Positions 28,150-38,024 of a DNA stretch of 64,000 nucleotides are shown here, one piece after another. Origin of the DNA: Thiocystis violascens. GTDB lineage: Bacteria > Pseudomonadota > Gammaproteobacteria > Chromatiales > Chromatiaceae. The position numbers and the translations under genes are program-made. Where the stretch lies: the NCBI GenBank assembly GCA_020721065.1, contig DYNM01000008.1:1-64000 (forward strand), read 5' to 3'. Position 1 is the stretch's first letter. The number at the start of each line of letters is the position of its first letter. The notes below the pieces were generated by a model that was not told the origin of the DNA, searched no databases, and worked only from the letters and a program-made list of their open reading frames with translations.

Positions 28150-28361
28150 TCCGTTTTATTCAACTGATTGTTGGTTTCTGCTTCAGTCACTGCAATCTCA
28201 ATAGATTTTTCCGAGAATGCTCGCAATTCCCTAATCTGTTTATGGTTGAAATCATCGCAGAACTGCATTTTTCCAGCGAGATCAAATAGTTTTTTTTGAG
28301 TACGGGAGCGCATCAACGCCGTATCTATTAAATTGTTATTTAACTCAACATTGATTTGCAT
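28140..28361 (-). CDS. VapB-like antitoxin, no toxin partner seen
   Basis: 73-residue protein. The N-terminus MQINVELNNNLIDTALMRS resembles the ribbon-helix-helix start of VapB (DUF2191) antitoxins, and KLFDLAGKMQFCDDFNHKQI resembles their toxin-binding GKxxWxxDLxxxR tail. No vapC follows; the truncated res starts within its last codons. Either the toxin was lost or the protein has another role. Assignment rests on pattern resemblance only. Confidence 0.5.
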   Translation of the reverse strand: MQINVELNNNLIDTALMRSRTQKKLFDLAGKMQFCDDFNHKQIRELRAFSEKSIEIAVTEAETNNQLNKTECL

Positions 28362-28404
28362 TTTTAATCTCTCAACCTTTTTTCAAAAAAGAAACGCACA
28401 TCGT

Positions 28405-28629
28405 TCAAGCCGCCCAGCGCAATACTTCAATTTCTACGCCTTTTCGCATTGCATCTTCAGCAGCCGCCATAACGCGCTCAGTCATTTCTTCTGAAAGATA
28501 ATATTCGCCGCAATTGTCGCAAATATCCGCCGCAACATTTTTGATGATGACTGTGCCCTCATTCCGCTGAAGTGTGACTGTGGTATGTCCTGCATGAATA
28601 ACACCAGTTTTGCAAATAACGCATTTCAT
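28405..28629 (-). CDS. YgiT/MqsA-type zinc-finger antitoxin
   Basis: About 74 residues from the ATG at 28629, which overlaps the stop of the DUF4258 gene by 4 bases and starts directly with the zinc-binding CVICKTG. The second pair is CDNCGEYYL. These CxxC..CxxC proteins are antitoxins of DUF4258 or MqsR toxins and usually repress their own operon. An upstream in-frame ATG at 28662 lies inside the toxin gene and is less likely. Confidence 0.8.
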   Translation of the reverse strand: MKCVICKTGVIHAGHTTVTLQRNEGTVIIKNVAADICDNCGEYYLSEEMTERVMAAAEDAMRKGVEIEVLRWAA

Positions 28630-28913
28630 ACATTTCTCCGTGTTTTGAAATCTGCTGACCACAGGGCAGGATCAGGCTGGTAGGCAGTGACAATAAAGCA
28701 TGTTTGACTTGCTGTATCTTGGGCGGCGACGATGTGTATCGGACGACAACCAATATATCCGAGAATTAACTGACTTGGATAAGGGTTGTCGTTCGGATAG
28801 TTGGCGATTGATTCGCCGTGTTTCAAAACATCTAATACATCATCTTTGGATAAATCGCGTTCAAATAAGCGCGTGACAGCATGACCACTAAATCGAACAT
28901 TAGCACAATCCAT
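28626..28913 (-). CDS. DUF4258 domain toxin-like protein
   Basis: 95 residues: FSGHAVTRLFERDLSKDDVL, GESIANYPNDNPYPSQLILG, GCRPIHIVAAQD and AYQPDPALWSADFKTRR are the complete DUF4258 signature. The family is paired with YgiT-type zinc-finger proteins and is thought to be an RNase-type toxin related to RelE/MqsR. Its ATG overlaps the stop of the mod gene (shared base 28913), so the pair is embedded in the R-M operon. Confidence 0.82.
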   Translation of the reverse strand: MDCANVRFSGHAVTRLFERDLSKDDVLDVLKHGESIANYPNDNPYPSQLILGYIGCRPIHIVAAQDTASQTCFIVTAYQPDPALWSADFKTRRNV

Positions 28914-31588
28914 TAAAGTATACCTTTAATCACCATCAATTCATTCCCGCGTTCATCAATCACTTTTACTGCAATGCGCTTTTTATCGCCCAGCGCAAAT
29001 GGTGCGCTTATGGTGCCAGCGAGATGTTCCCAGACGCTATCGGCAAATGAACCTTTTAATGATTTTTGCAGATTATCCCATGCGCCCGTTTTGGGGAAAA
29101 AGACCTGCGAGGCGCAAAATACCATCCCGTTGTAATTCGTATCCAGCATCCAACACGGCAAGTCTTCGCCATTGATTGCTTCGGTTTCTAATGTGTCAGG
29201 GAGGAAAATATCCAATCCTTTGATTTCAACTTGATACAGTGGCATTCCGTCGGCTTGATTCCCAACAGTTTGCAGCGTGATGTCTGGTAAACCAGTGACC
29301 GAGAAAATCTCGCTGCTGCGACTGGTTTTTAATAAATCAGACATCACCACATCTGGCGTCATGGTCACATAAAGCGTCGGTACTTTGAGCTTTTCTAATA
29401 GATCGCGGGTTTTCGCTTGAATCGCAAAACCAAATAAAAATAACCGCTGAAATCCTTGTTGCAAGGCTTCCGTGTGGGCGCTGTAAACCGCCTCCGAACC
29501 AATTGCGCCATCTTCTGGCCCAAAATAAATCGCAATGCGCAAATCATCATCACTCTTTGCCGTTGCTTCGGCGTGAAGATAATCGCATTCGGGTAGCGCC
29601 CGCACCGTCGTTAATTCAAGCTGGAGATTGCCCGGCAATTGCAAGGTTTTACTGTGGCGCAGCACTTCTATCATGCGGTCGAGATAAGCGCGGGGACTGT
29701 GGACAGCGGGAGCAAGCGCATCTTCATCAATTAACGACTGCGCCGCTTGAATTGTCGCCTCTACTGTAAACGCGCCACAGACGCGGGTCGTTTTTTTATT
29801 CACTTCAGGGCGATCAACTAATGTTACCAATTCCGGTGGTTCATTGTTGGCAATTGATTTGAGCGTAATGCGCGGCACGAGTCCGCCAATTTCGTCGCCT
29901 TTACGATTTTGTTTGCGCTCGTAAATAAATCCGCCCGCTGGACCTTGCGTCGGCGTTTTTAATTCGTACCAAGGAAACGTCGCAGTTAATAGCCGTTGTC
30001 GCGCTAATGCCAGCGGCACGCGGGAGGTGTCGCAAGTAATCCAACGACGACCCCATTGTTCAGCAACATAAGCGGTGGTGCCAGAACCGCAGGTAATATC
30101 CATGACTAAATCGCCGGGATCGGTGGTCATTTGAAGGCAGCGTTGAATGACTTTTTCAGATGTTTGAACCACATATAACCGTTCAGATGTTTGAGTTCCA
30201 GTCCCTGTATCATTCCAAGAATTATCTATCTTTTTTAATGAAAAATCGTTGAAATAACGCCGATACCTAAGAGTTGTTCCTACAATTGCTAAACGATTTG
30301 CTTTTTCCAGACGTAGCAAACCTTTAGGCGAAGTAGACCAATAGCGGTTTTTAGGGTAAAAAATCTGCCCCTGATATTGAAATGGCGGACTGTCATAATA
30401 GTGAGAAGAAGTTAAATCAGCCAATCCAAAAAGTTTCCATGTTTTAGGAAGAGCGTCGGCTGTCCGTTTTTCTTCAGAAGTCAATCTTCTCCATGTTCCA
30501 TCTTCAAATTCAACACATCCAAAGCTATCCGAAGAGGTATTTTCAATACTTTTTTCAGTAAAAATATCTCTAAATTTTGAGAACTCTTTGTTTTTTCCAT
30601 ACCAAACAATAATATCGCCAGATGTTGATAAAAATTGATCAGTGGAATTTGAAGTTTTCCGAAAATAAATAGACGTTATAAAATTATCTGCACCAAAAAT
30701 CTCATCCATCACTTCGCGCACATGATGCAAATTGTCATCGGAAATCTGCACAAAAATAGAGCCAGAATCGGTTAATAATTCTCGCGCCAGCAGCAGGCGG
30801 TCGCGCAAATAAGTTAAATAAGAATGCAAACCCAATTCCCAAGTATCTCGATAGGCTTTCACCATTTCTGGCTCGCGGCTCATATCATCATCTGCGCCGT
30901 GTTTCACATCGCGCTTGCGCACAAAGGGCTGGAAATTCGAGCCGAATTTGACTCCATACGGCGGATCAAAATAAATCATCTGCACTTGACCGCCCATGCC
31001 TTCGTATTCAAGCGCCGAATTCATTACTTGCAACGAATCGCCGAGCACCAAACGATTAGTCCACGGGCCAACGTGCGCGTAAGCATCCAATTTATCGGCA
31101 ATATCCAATTGCGGATCGCCGAATAAATCCAAAGTGCCTTTAATTGTATTATGACTGCGCAGCGTTTCGAGAATTGCTTGTGTGGAATGGCGTTCATGCA
31201 CAAAAAGCGGCAATGTCGGAATCACAAGTTGCTGGCGTTCTGCTTTACCAGACCAATTCAAAAATGGCTGCGTTAACCGTTTTAATCGCGCTGCGCAATG
31301 CGGCAGTGATTTGAATTGTTCGCCGGTGCCGTGCCAAATTTGCGGCGCTGCAAATACTGCGGCTTCACCTTGTTCTGCTGCCGCGACAATCAATTGCAAT
31401 AACCATTCAGCAAAAGCGCGTTCTGCATTTTCATCCCAGCACAATTCTGGTGCGAGACTGGAATCATAGCGATAGGTTTGGCGAGCTTTTTTATTTGAAA
31501 ATTGCGATTCAACACCAACATCGGGGCGCTGGACGCTATTTTGTGAATGCTGATAAGCAGATGAACTGAGAGGTTTATCTTCGGACAT
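28913..31588 (-). CDS. Site-specific DNA methyltransferase, type III Mod-like
   Basis: 891-residue beta-class N6-adenine (or N4-cytosine) methyltransferase. Catalytic DPPY at 208-211 (QMIYFDPPYGVKFG) precedes the SAM motif (MDITCGSGTTAYVAEQWG, about residue 500), the order of beta-class enzymes. A long C-terminal half (about 580-891) probably carries target recognition and subunit contacts. Downstream overlapping genes encode a TA pair, a VapB-like protein and the truncated helicase subunit, in that order. With res cut, this is effectively an orphan methyltransferase unless another helicase serves it. It may keep a role in epigenetic regulation. Confidence 0.88.
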   Translation of the reverse strand: MSEDKPLSSSAYQHSQNSVQRPDVGVESQFSNKKARQTYRYDSSLAPELCWDENAERAFAEWLLQLIVAAAEQGEAAVFAAPQIWHGTGEQFKSLPHCAARLKRLTQPFLNWSGKAERQQLVIPTLPLFVHERHSTQAILETLRSHNTIKGTLDLFGDPQLDIADKLDAYAHVGPWTNRLVLGDSLQVMNSALEYEGMGGQVQMIYFDPPYGVKFGSNFQPFVRKRDVKHGADDDMSREPEMVKAYRDTWELGLHSYLTYLRDRLLLARELLTDSGSIFVQISDDNLHHVREVMDEIFGADNFITSIYFRKTSNSTDQFLSTSGDIIVWYGKNKEFSKFRDIFTEKSIENTSSDSFGCVEFEDGTWRRLTSEEKRTADALPKTWKLFGLADLTSSHYYDSPPFQYQGQIFYPKNRYWSTSPKGLLRLEKANRLAIVGTTLRYRRYFNDFSLKKIDNSWNDTGTGTQTSERLYVVQTSEKVIQRCLQMTTDPGDLVMDITCGSGTTAYVAEQWGRRWITCDTSRVPLALARQRLLTATFPWYELKTPTQGPAGGFIYERKQNRKGDEIGGLVPRITLKSIANNEPPELVTLVDRPEVNKKTTRVCGAFTVEATIQAAQSLIDEDALAPAVHSPRAYLDRMIEVLRHSKTLQLPGNLQLELTTVRALPECDYLHAEATAKSDDDLRIAIYFGPEDGAIGSEAVYSAHTEALQQGFQRLFLFGFAIQAKTRDLLEKLKVPTLYVTMTPDVVMSDLLKTSRSSEIFSVTGLPDITLQTVGNQADGMPLYQVEIKGLDIFLPDTLETEAINGEDLPCWMLDTNYNGMVFCASQVFFPKTGAWDNLQKSLKGSFADSVWEHLAGTISAPFALGDKKRIAVKVIDERGNELMVIKGIL

Positions 31589-31608
31589 TTTGCAAACTCC
31601 GCTATAAA

Positions 31609-31747
31609 AGCCCCCCTTTGAAAAAGGGGGGTTGGGGGGATTTATGAGATCAGGCAGTTACATTACCAAACAATTTTACGTTGCTGCTGTTTTAATAAAA
31701 AGCCTGATTGACTAATCCCCCCAACCCCCCTTTTTCAAAGGGGGGCT
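31609..31747. repeat. Family 2 MITE-like element with 34-bp perfect inverted ends
   Basis: 31609-31642 is the exact reverse complement of 31714-31747. Each arm holds a CCCCCCTTTGAAAAAGGGGGG core plus GTTGGGGGGATT. The 71-base centre has further short complementary parts, such as ATCAGGC and GCCTGAT. No ORF inside. It lies between the mod gene and the DUF2442 gene. Confidence 0.9.
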
Positions 31748-31755
31748 TGACTTTA

Positions 31756-31998
31756 TCACGCTGCATCACGGGATTGTAACGCTTCCGCGTATCGCGCCAG
31801 CGTGATTGGTTCAATATCAACTTGACCATCCATAAATTCCAAACAACCCCAATCTAAATTCACAGCAACGGTTGAGAGTTCATTGACAGCTACAAACTGA
31901 CCAATCAACGCCTGCAAATCAGTTTCTTTCACTTGTCCATCCTCAAAAGTTAATTGAAACCGATATACTTCTATTTGTTGCGCGTGTTTCAGTTTCAT
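31756..31998 (-). CDS. DUF2442 protein
   Basis: 80 residues: EVYRFQLTFEDGQVKETDLQ and VNLDWGCLEFMDGQVDIEP are typical of DUF2442. Such proteins are regularly encoded next to DUF4160 proteins, as here, three bases downstream of it. The pair is suspected to be a toxin-antitoxin system; I can only support the pairing. Confidence 0.8.
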   Translation of the reverse strand: MKLKHAQQIEVYRFQLTFEDGQVKETDLQALIGQFVAVNELSTVAVNLDWGCLEFMDGQVDIEPITLARYAEALQSRDAA

Positions 31999-32001
31999 TG
32001 C

Positions 32002-32256
32002 TCACTCCAAAGGTTGAATCGTGTGAAATTGTTGTGTATTCCACATTTCAATCAATTCATCTTGGTGAAGTTCTGCCCATTCTCGAACCAATTGACGACA
32101 TCTCTTAGGTAAATGCCCATCTATGATATTGAGATTATTGAGCTCCATAACAGCAACAGATTCGCCATATTTAATGTGAATATGACGAGGTGGATGCTCC
32201 CGATCAATCAAATACATCCTAATGATAATGCCATAAAAACGACAGATTTCAGGCAT
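32002..32256 (-). CDS. DUF4160 protein
   Basis: 84 residues. MPEICRFYGIIIRMYLIDRE followed by HPPRHIHIKYGE and LVREWAELHQDELIEMWN is the DUF4160 signature. First gene of the DUF4160-DUF2442 pair, a candidate TA module. It starts about 90 bases from the end of tex. Confidence 0.8.
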   Translation of the reverse strand: MPEICRFYGIIIRMYLIDREHPPRHIHIKYGESVAVMELNNLNIIDGHLPKRCRQLVREWAELHQDELIEMWNTQQFHTIQPLE

Positions 32257-32316
32257 ATTTATTCACTCTATGTTTCCTTTGTTTAACTGTCATCTTTTAC
32301 AGATACGCCAAAGCCA

Positions 32317-32344
32317 AAAATCCCCCTTTGAAAAAGGGGAATTT
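32317..32344. repeat. Family 2 repeat unit, possible terminator of tex
   Basis: AATCCCC and GGGGAATT arms around CTTTGAAAAA form a short hairpin immediately beyond the tex stop (32349). Read on the minus strand it ends in an AT-rich stretch, so it could stop tex transcription. Confidence 0.6.
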
Positions 32345-32348
32345 CAAT

Positions 32349-34634
32349 TCACTTTTTCGCTTTCGCAAACGCCGCCGCCATGCTGCCACCAGCCGGAGCG
32401 GGCGCAGTCACCACCGGCTTGCTCGGTCGCGCCGCCTGCCGCCCAGATTCAACGCCCGTCTGCGTCGCCGCCGTATCGCCCAGCCGCATACTCAGCGCCA
32501 CCCGTTTGCGCACCAGATCAATCTCCATCACTTTGACCTTCACCAGATCGCCAGATTTGACCACCTCGTGCGGGTCTTTCACGAAGCGATCCGCCAACAG
32601 CGAAATATGCACCAAACCGTCCTGATGCACGCCGATGTCCACAAATGCGCCAAAATTGGTGACGTTGGTCACGGTGCCTTCCAAAATCATGTCTGGCTTG
32701 AGATCGGCCAGCGTTTCCACTCCGTCTTGAAATTGCGCAGTTTTGAATTCGGGGCGCGGATCGCGTCCGGGCTTTTCGAGTTCCGCCACGATGTCCTGCA
32801 CCGTCGGCAGCCCAAAACGCTCATCGGTGAATTGGCGCGGATCAAGCTGGCGCAACGTCGCACGGTCGCCAAGCAACGCCTGAATCGGTTTGCCGCAGTG
32901 CGCAACGATCCGCCGCACCAGCGGATACGCCTCTGGATGCACCGCCGAAGCATCCAACGGCTCGTCGCTGTCGGGCACGCGCAAAAAACCGGCGCTCAAT
33001 TGAAAGGCTTTGTCGCCAAAACGCGGAACTGCCAACAATTTCTTACGGTTACGAAATGCGCCGTTGGCTTCGCGGAATTGCACGATGTTTTCCGCCAACC
33101 CGCGACTCAAACCAGATACCTGCGCCAGCAGCGGCACGGATGCCGTGTTGAGATCGACGCCGACTGCGTTCACGCAATCCTCCACCACCGCCTCCAGCGT
33201 TCGCGCCAGCCGACTTTGATTGACATCGTGTTGATATTGACCGACGCCAATTGCCTTCGGATCAATCTTGACCAATTCCGCCAGCGGGTCTTGCAAGCGT
33301 CGCGCAATCGACACTGCGCCGCGCAGCGATACGTCCAATTCCGGCAATTCTTTGGACGCAAATTCGGACGCGGAATAGACCGACGCGCCGGCTTCGCTGA
33401 CCACCAGCGAGCGCAATTCCAATTCGGGATGACGGGCGATCAATTCACGGGCGAGGCGGTCGGTTTCCCGCGAGGCGGTGCCATTGCCGATGCTGATGAG
33501 TTTGACGGCGTGGGTTTGCGCCAACTGCGCCAGCCGCGCTAATGAGGCATCCCATTGATTTTTAGGCACATGCGGGTAAATCGTATCGGTCGCGGCCACG
33601 CGCCCAGTCGCGTCCACCACCGCGACCTTGACGCCGGTGCGCAGCCCCGGATCAAGCCCCAGCGTCGGCAGGCGACCGGCTGGCGCGGCGAGCAGTAACG
33701 CCTTGAGATTGAAACCAAAAACGCGAATTGCCTCAGCTTCAGCCGCTTCGAGCAGCCGGTTTTTCAATTCCAAATCCAGTCGCGCCAGCAACTTCACCCG
33801 CCACGTTTTGCGCACCGTTTCCAATAACCACGCATCGGCAGCCCGCTGCTGCGCTCGGATGCCAAACCGCGCAGCGATCATGCCGAGACTGGCGGCATCG
33901 GGATCGGCGCTGGCATCCGCCAACAATTCGAGGTTGAGAATGCCGAGATTGCGTCCGCGCAGCAGCGCCAGCGCCCGATGCGAGGGAATGCTGGCGATGG
34001 TTTCACGATAATCGAAATAATCAGAAAACTTGTTGCCTTCCAATTCCTTACCGTCAAGCACTCGCGCTACCAGCACGCCATTTGCCCAAAGAGCATCGCG
34101 CAATTGGCCGGTCAATTCGGGGTCTTCCGCAAATCGCTCCATCAAAATCTGCCGCGCTCCTTCCAACGCTGCCGCTGCGTCGGCAACGCCTTTATTTGCA
34201 TCAATAAACGCAGCGGCGCAGTGCTCCGGCGACTGCGTCGGATCAGCAAGCAGCGCATCGGCCAGCGGCTCCAAACCGGCTTCACGCGCAATCAACGCCT
34301 TGGTGCGGCGCTTTTGTTTATAAGGCAAATAGAGGTCTTCAAGCCGTTGTTTGGTGTCGGCAGCGCCAATCGCCGTTTCCAATTCGGCCGTCAATTTGTC
34401 CTGCTCGGCGATGCTTTTGAGCACGGCAGCGCGGCGGTCGCCCAGCTCGCGCAGATAACCGAGCCGCTCCTCCAGCAGGCGCAACTGGTTGTCATCAAGT
34501 CCGCCGGTGACTTCTTTGCGATAACGGGCGATAAACGGGACGGTCGCGCCTTCGTCTAACAGGCGGATGGCGGCTTCAACTTGCTCAGGGCGAGCGGCGA
34601 TGTCGTGGCTGATGATGGTGATGATTTGAGACAT
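32349..34634 (-). CDS. tex: RNA-binding transcription accessory protein Tex
   Basis: 761 residues. N-terminal helical region, YqgF-like resolvase fold ([20 protein letters not shown]), helix-hairpin-helix motifs ([20 protein letters not shown]) and a C-terminal S1 RNA-binding domain ([28 protein letters not shown], about 640-715). A short Ala/Pro-rich tail follows. Core gene, GC-rich like the flanks of the island, embedded between TA and R-M genes. It influences transcript stability and gene expression in other bacteria. Confidence 0.96.
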   Translation of the reverse strand: MSQIITIISHDIAARPEQVEAAIRLLDEGATVPFIARYRKEVTGGLDDNQLRLLEERLGYLRELGDRRAAVLKSIAEQDKLTAELETAIGAADTKQRLEDLYLPYKQKRRTKALIAREAGLEPLADALLADPTQSPEHCAAAFIDANKGVADAAAALEGARQILMERFAEDPELTGQLRDALWANGVLVARVLDGKELEGNKFSDYFDYRETIASIPSHRALALLRGRNLGILNLELLADASADPDAASLGMIAARFGIRAQQRAADAWLLETVRKTWRVKLLARLDLELKNRLLEAAEAEAIRVFGFNLKALLLAAPAGRLPTLGLDPGLRTGVKVAVVDATGRVAATDTIYPHVPKNQWDASLARLAQLAQTHAVKLISIGNGTASRETDRLARELIARHPELELRSLVVSEAGASVYSASEFASKELPELDVSLRGAVSIARRLQDPLAELVKIDPKAIGVGQYQHDVNQSRLARTLEAVVEDCVNAVGVDLNTASVPLLAQVSGLSRGLAENIVQFREANGAFRNRKKLLAVPRFGDKAFQLSAGFLRVPDSDEPLDASAVHPEAYPLVRRIVAHCGKPIQALLGDRATLRQLDPRQFTDERFGLPTVQDIVAELEKPGRDPRPEFKTAQFQDGVETLADLKPDMILEGTVTNVTNFGAFVDIGVHQDGLVHISLLADRFVKDPHEVVKSGDLVKVKVMEIDLVRKRVALSMRLGDTAATQTGVESGRQAARPSKPVVTAPAPAGGSMAAAFAKAKK

Positions 34635-34645
34635 GGGTGGTTTTG

Positions 34646-34662
34646 AGTTGTCGGTTGTCAGT
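34646..34662. repeat. Family 1 repeat unit upstream of tex
   Basis: AGTTGTCGGTTGTCAGT, a single unit 12 bases upstream of the tex start codon. Confidence 0.65.
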
Positions 34663-34675
34663 AAAAAATGGAGTT

Positions 34676-34807
34676 TCAGTCAATCATTTTTAGATGTAGT
34701 TGCGCGATTGCAGTTTCAGCAGAACCGGCTTGCAATTGACCTGCATAAAAAGAATTAACGGCATGTTGTGCTTCAGCAGCAATTGCAGTGAGAAAAACTT
34801 TATCGTT
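34676..34807 (-). pseudogene. C-terminal gene remnant
   Basis: The minus strand reads 43 codons ending KVFLTAIAAEAQHAVNSFYA and 22 more residues to a TGA at 34676, without a start codon and with a stop just upstream. Codon use and composition look like real protein, richer in GC than the bases beside it. Probably the tail of a gene removed when the type III operon arrived. Family not recognised. Confidence 0.4.
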
Positions 34808-34970
34808 TTATAAAAAACTTACTAAATATCAGGGCAATTTGGTATTTTATTACTATAATTCATCGCTATTAACCAACAAAATAGGTAAAGATTGTAATAA
34901 CCTTACTAATCAAATCACTACCTAAAATGTTTTATTACTTGAAACTCTCGTTTAAGGGCGAGAGGTGAAA

Positions 34971-37900
34971 TTACTTCACTAATTGTAGCAAATCTGTGTA
35001 GTTGGTAATGATTCCATATTTAACTTTTCCATTAGCAGATTGAGTAATCCTATCAAAAAATTTTTCAGCACATTTAATTTTGAATTTTTCGATAGTTCGT
35101 AATTCTAGTGATGACAAACTTCCTTTTGTCTCGGCAATAAAGTAAATATGCTTTACCTTGCCTTCTTCAAACGCAATCGCCCAATCAGGGTTGTAGTTTC
35201 CAACGGGAGTTGGTATAAAAAATGCCCTCGGTAATTTTGCATAAACGACAACCTCCATGCTGGTATCCAATACAGTTGCAAAATTCCTTTCAATTTTGGA
35301 ATCGGTAGAAACATAATCATAAATATGCCGTTTAAGTGGTTTGCCTTCTGGGATATAGCTTAAATTAGAAGAAGCTGAATGAGTAAAAATCGCGTTATCA
35401 TAAACTTTATTGGTCGGGTTGTATGAAATACACTCAATAATCTGAGTCGCTTTTTGTTCATTGATTAAGATGCAGGCTTTGACAATAAAATCTTCTGGAT
35501 TGGTTGGGTATTGCTCAAAAGCTCTTTTCTCCATTCCTCCTAAAATTTGGGATACTGTTTGCCGTGTGAGTTTTGTACCCTCTGCAATTTTGCCTATCAG
35601 GTCATATTTAACGGTAGAATGCACGGAATGATTGAAGCTCTGGGTTTCGGAACTTTCTAGTTTGAACGCTTCGCCTGTTTTGATAGCTTCATAGGTCGCT
35701 TGTTCGGTTTGTTCTCCTCGCTGTACCGTGTATTGTAGCTTGGTCACTTGCAAGTCTTTATTCAATGCCTCGATGCTGTTTTTGACAAGCTCGGCGGTAT
35801 CAAATTTCACGGTATAGGTCGCTTTTTTATTGATACTGTTCCAAAGTGCCTGAAACTCTTTTTTGTGAAAGTTATCATTGAGCTTGTTGGTGCGTTCCTG
35901 CAATTCATCGTCAATTTTTGGCAATTGAATATCGGTAAAAACACTGTCTATCAATAAAAAGACTGGTTCGCTGTATTTTGGAAGCTCTGTATCTTCTGGC
36001 AATGGCGCTAAAGCTCCTGCTTTTTTTGCTTCGTGGTATTTTTCTGTGATGTTCCGCTTTTTATCCACATAACCGTTTTGAATCAAATAAAACTCAATAT
36101 CATTAGCCATATCTGCCGAAACGGTAATGTTGCCTTCATTGGTTCTTACAATTTTACCCATAAAATATTCGGCATCAGCAACGCGAGTGCGTTCTGATAA
36201 AGCCTCTTTCATTTCTTTTTGTAAGCTACTGACAAAATCCGCATAGCTATCATTGGTGATAATGGTAAGGCGGTTGATTTCGTGAACGGTGGCGGGGTCG
36301 TCCATCCGCTCACCGTGTCTATTGACTGCAAGCCGTAAACCTCTTCCTACTTCCTGACGGCGTGAAATGCTGTTGTCGCTGCGTTTCAAAGTGCATATCA
36401 CAAAAACATTTGGATTATCCCATCCTTCGCGTAAAGCAGAATGCGAAAAAATAAAGCGGGTCGGTTCGTCAAAAGACAATAGCCGTTCTTTATTTTTCAA
36501 AATTAGGTCGTAAGCGTCCGTATCGTCTGTTTCTGTAGATTTTTTGCCCGTTTCTGGGTTCTTTAGTCGCCCCGTTTTTTTATCAATGGAAAAATAGCCG
36601 TTATGGGTTCGGCTTACCTCAATCCCTCGCAAATACTTGGCATAGTCTGGGGTGGTGGTGATCAAAACTTTTTTCAGATAGTCGGTATATTCCTCTTCAA
36701 AAATTTTGGCATACTCACCCGCCTGCTCGCCGTTTTCATCATAGAACCGGTATTTTGCTACTTCATCAATAAAAAATAGGGATAAAACCTTAATCCCTTG
36801 ACTGAAAAGGGCTTGTTCTTTCTCAAAGTGAGACTTTATCGTTTGACTGATTTGTACCCGTCTCAAGGTGGCTTCGTCAGTGTTGCCCGTCGCTTCGCCT
36901 GTTTTCAATTCTACGCCATTGGTAAAACTCACCGTTCCCGTATTGGCGTTAATATCCGCAATGGTAAAGCCCTTATATTGATCAAGTCCGTTTGAAAGCG
37001 TGAATAAATCATCGTTTTTATGGACTTTTTGAATAACTCGTTTAATCCCACTCTGCTGTTTTTTTTCCATTTCCAAGCGGGCTATCGGGGGTTTGTCGGA
37101 AGTTTGAATTGCCTCAAAATACAAATAGGCGGTTGTGCCTGTGAGTCCTTTAATGGTGATGCCTCGTACTCCAATTTTTTTCACCAGCTTTTGATTGTAT
37201 GCGTCTAGCGCGTCCAATCGGTGAATTTTATTGTAGGTGGTTTTATGGGTCGCTGAATAACGCAAGGTTGCTAAGGCGTTAAAGGCTTGCAAAGAATCTA
37301 GGGTTTTTGCCCCTTCCATTTTTTGCGGTTCGTCCAAAATCAGAATCGGGCGAGTCTGGGATATAACCTCAATTGGCTTGCGTGATTGAAAGTCGTCCAG
37401 TTCTTCGTAAATACGGCGGTTCTCCTTTCCAGTGGCGTTAAATGCCTGTACATTTATCACCATGATATTGATGCCTGAATCAGAAGCGAATGCTTCTAAA
37501 TTATGAAGCTGTTTTGAGTTGTAAATGAAAAAACGGGCTTTTTTATTGTATGTTTCCAAAAAATGCTCGGCGGTAATTTCTAGGGACTTATACACGCCTT
37601 CACGAATGGCAATACTCGGCACGACGATAATAAACTTACTCCATCCATATAATTTATTGAGTTCAAAAATTGTTTTGATATAGCAATATGTCTTACCTGT
37701 TCCCGTTTCCATTTCAATATCAAGATTAAAGGGGCAAATAACTTCTTTATCAGTTTCTTTTTTATGGCTAGTTTTACTGGCGACCAATTCGCTAGAAATA
37801 GGGATATTTTGCTCACGCTGTACCGTTTTGATATTTTCCAAAAGTTGGGCGTGGGCAAGCTGTACCTCGGCATTGCCAAAGCCTGAATTGCCACAAGAAA

Positions 37901-38024
37901 GTTGCTCACCGCTCTTGACCAGCCTGTATGAAAGACTCGCTTGATAGGGCTGTCCTGAAAAACATTTGACTACAGAATCAACTGCGTTGGTCTGGTAGGC
38001 TTGCTGTTTAAATTTGAGTTTCAT
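34971..38024 (-). CDS. Type III restriction enzyme, Res subunit
   Basis: 1017-residue translocase-nuclease of a type III R-M system. Walker A ETGTGKT at 106-112, then helicase motifs including ILDEPQKMEG and RFIFSHSALREGWDNPNVFV, and QEVGRGLRLAVN (motif VI). A C-terminal PD-(D/E)XK nuclease is visible in NPDWAIAFEEGKVKHIYFIA followed by ETKG. The start codon overlaps the hicA stop by 4 bases (38021-38024). It acts with the Mod subunit at 38441-40318. AT-rich relative to the core genes. Confidence 0.95.
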   Translation of the reverse strand: MKLKFKQQAYQTNAVDSVVKCFSGQPYQASLSYRLVKSGEQLSCGNSGFGNAEVQLAHAQLLENIKTVQREQNIPISSELVASKTSHKKETDKEVICPFNLDIEMETGTGKTYCYIKTIFELNKLYGWSKFIIVVPSIAIREGVYKSLEITAEHFLETYNKKARFFIYNSKQLHNLEAFASDSGINIMVINVQAFNATGKENRRIYEELDDFQSRKPIEVISQTRPILILDEPQKMEGAKTLDSLQAFNALATLRYSATHKTTYNKIHRLDALDAYNQKLVKKIGVRGITIKGLTGTTAYLYFEAIQTSDKPPIARLEMEKKQQSGIKRVIQKVHKNDDLFTLSNGLDQYKGFTIADINANTGTVSFTNGVELKTGEATGNTDEATLRRVQISQTIKSHFEKEQALFSQGIKVLSLFFIDEVAKYRFYDENGEQAGEYAKIFEEEYTDYLKKVLITTTPDYAKYLRGIEVSRTHNGYFSIDKKTGRLKNPETGKKSTETDDTDAYDLILKNKERLLSFDEPTRFIFSHSALREGWDNPNVFVICTLKRSDNSISRRQEVGRGLRLAVNRHGERMDDPATVHEINRLTIITNDSYADFVSSLQKEMKEALSERTRVADAEYFMGKIVRTNEGNITVSADMANDIEFYLIQNGYVDKKRNITEKYHEAKKAGALAPLPEDTELPKYSEPVFLLIDSVFTDIQLPKIDDELQERTNKLNDNFHKKEFQALWNSINKKATYTVKFDTAELVKNSIEALNKDLQVTKLQYTVQRGEQTEQATYEAIKTGEAFKLESSETQSFNHSVHSTVKYDLIGKIAEGTKLTRQTVSQILGGMEKRAFEQYPTNPEDFIVKACILINEQKATQIIECISYNPTNKVYDNAIFTHSASSNLSYIPEGKPLKRHIYDYVSTDSKIERNFATVLDTSMEVVVYAKLPRAFFIPTPVGNYNPDWAIAFEEGKVKHIYFIAETKGSLSSLELRTIEKFKIKCAEKFFDRITQSANGKVKYGIITNYTDLLQLVK

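Larger units (their letters stand above)
34635..34970. other. Gap between res and tex: family 1 repeat, gene remnant, AT-rich leader
   Basis: 336 bases without an intact gene. It holds a family 1 unit (34646-34662), a 43-codon frame remnant (34676-34807) and an AT-rich stretch (34808-34970) in which I recognise nothing. Confidence 0.6.

Noticed and set aside
32328..33542. 404-codon open frame antisense to tex
   Set aside because: It is the mirror of a GC-rich gene with strong codon bias. The His/Arg/Gln-rich product has no recognisable domain, and tex is unquestionable.
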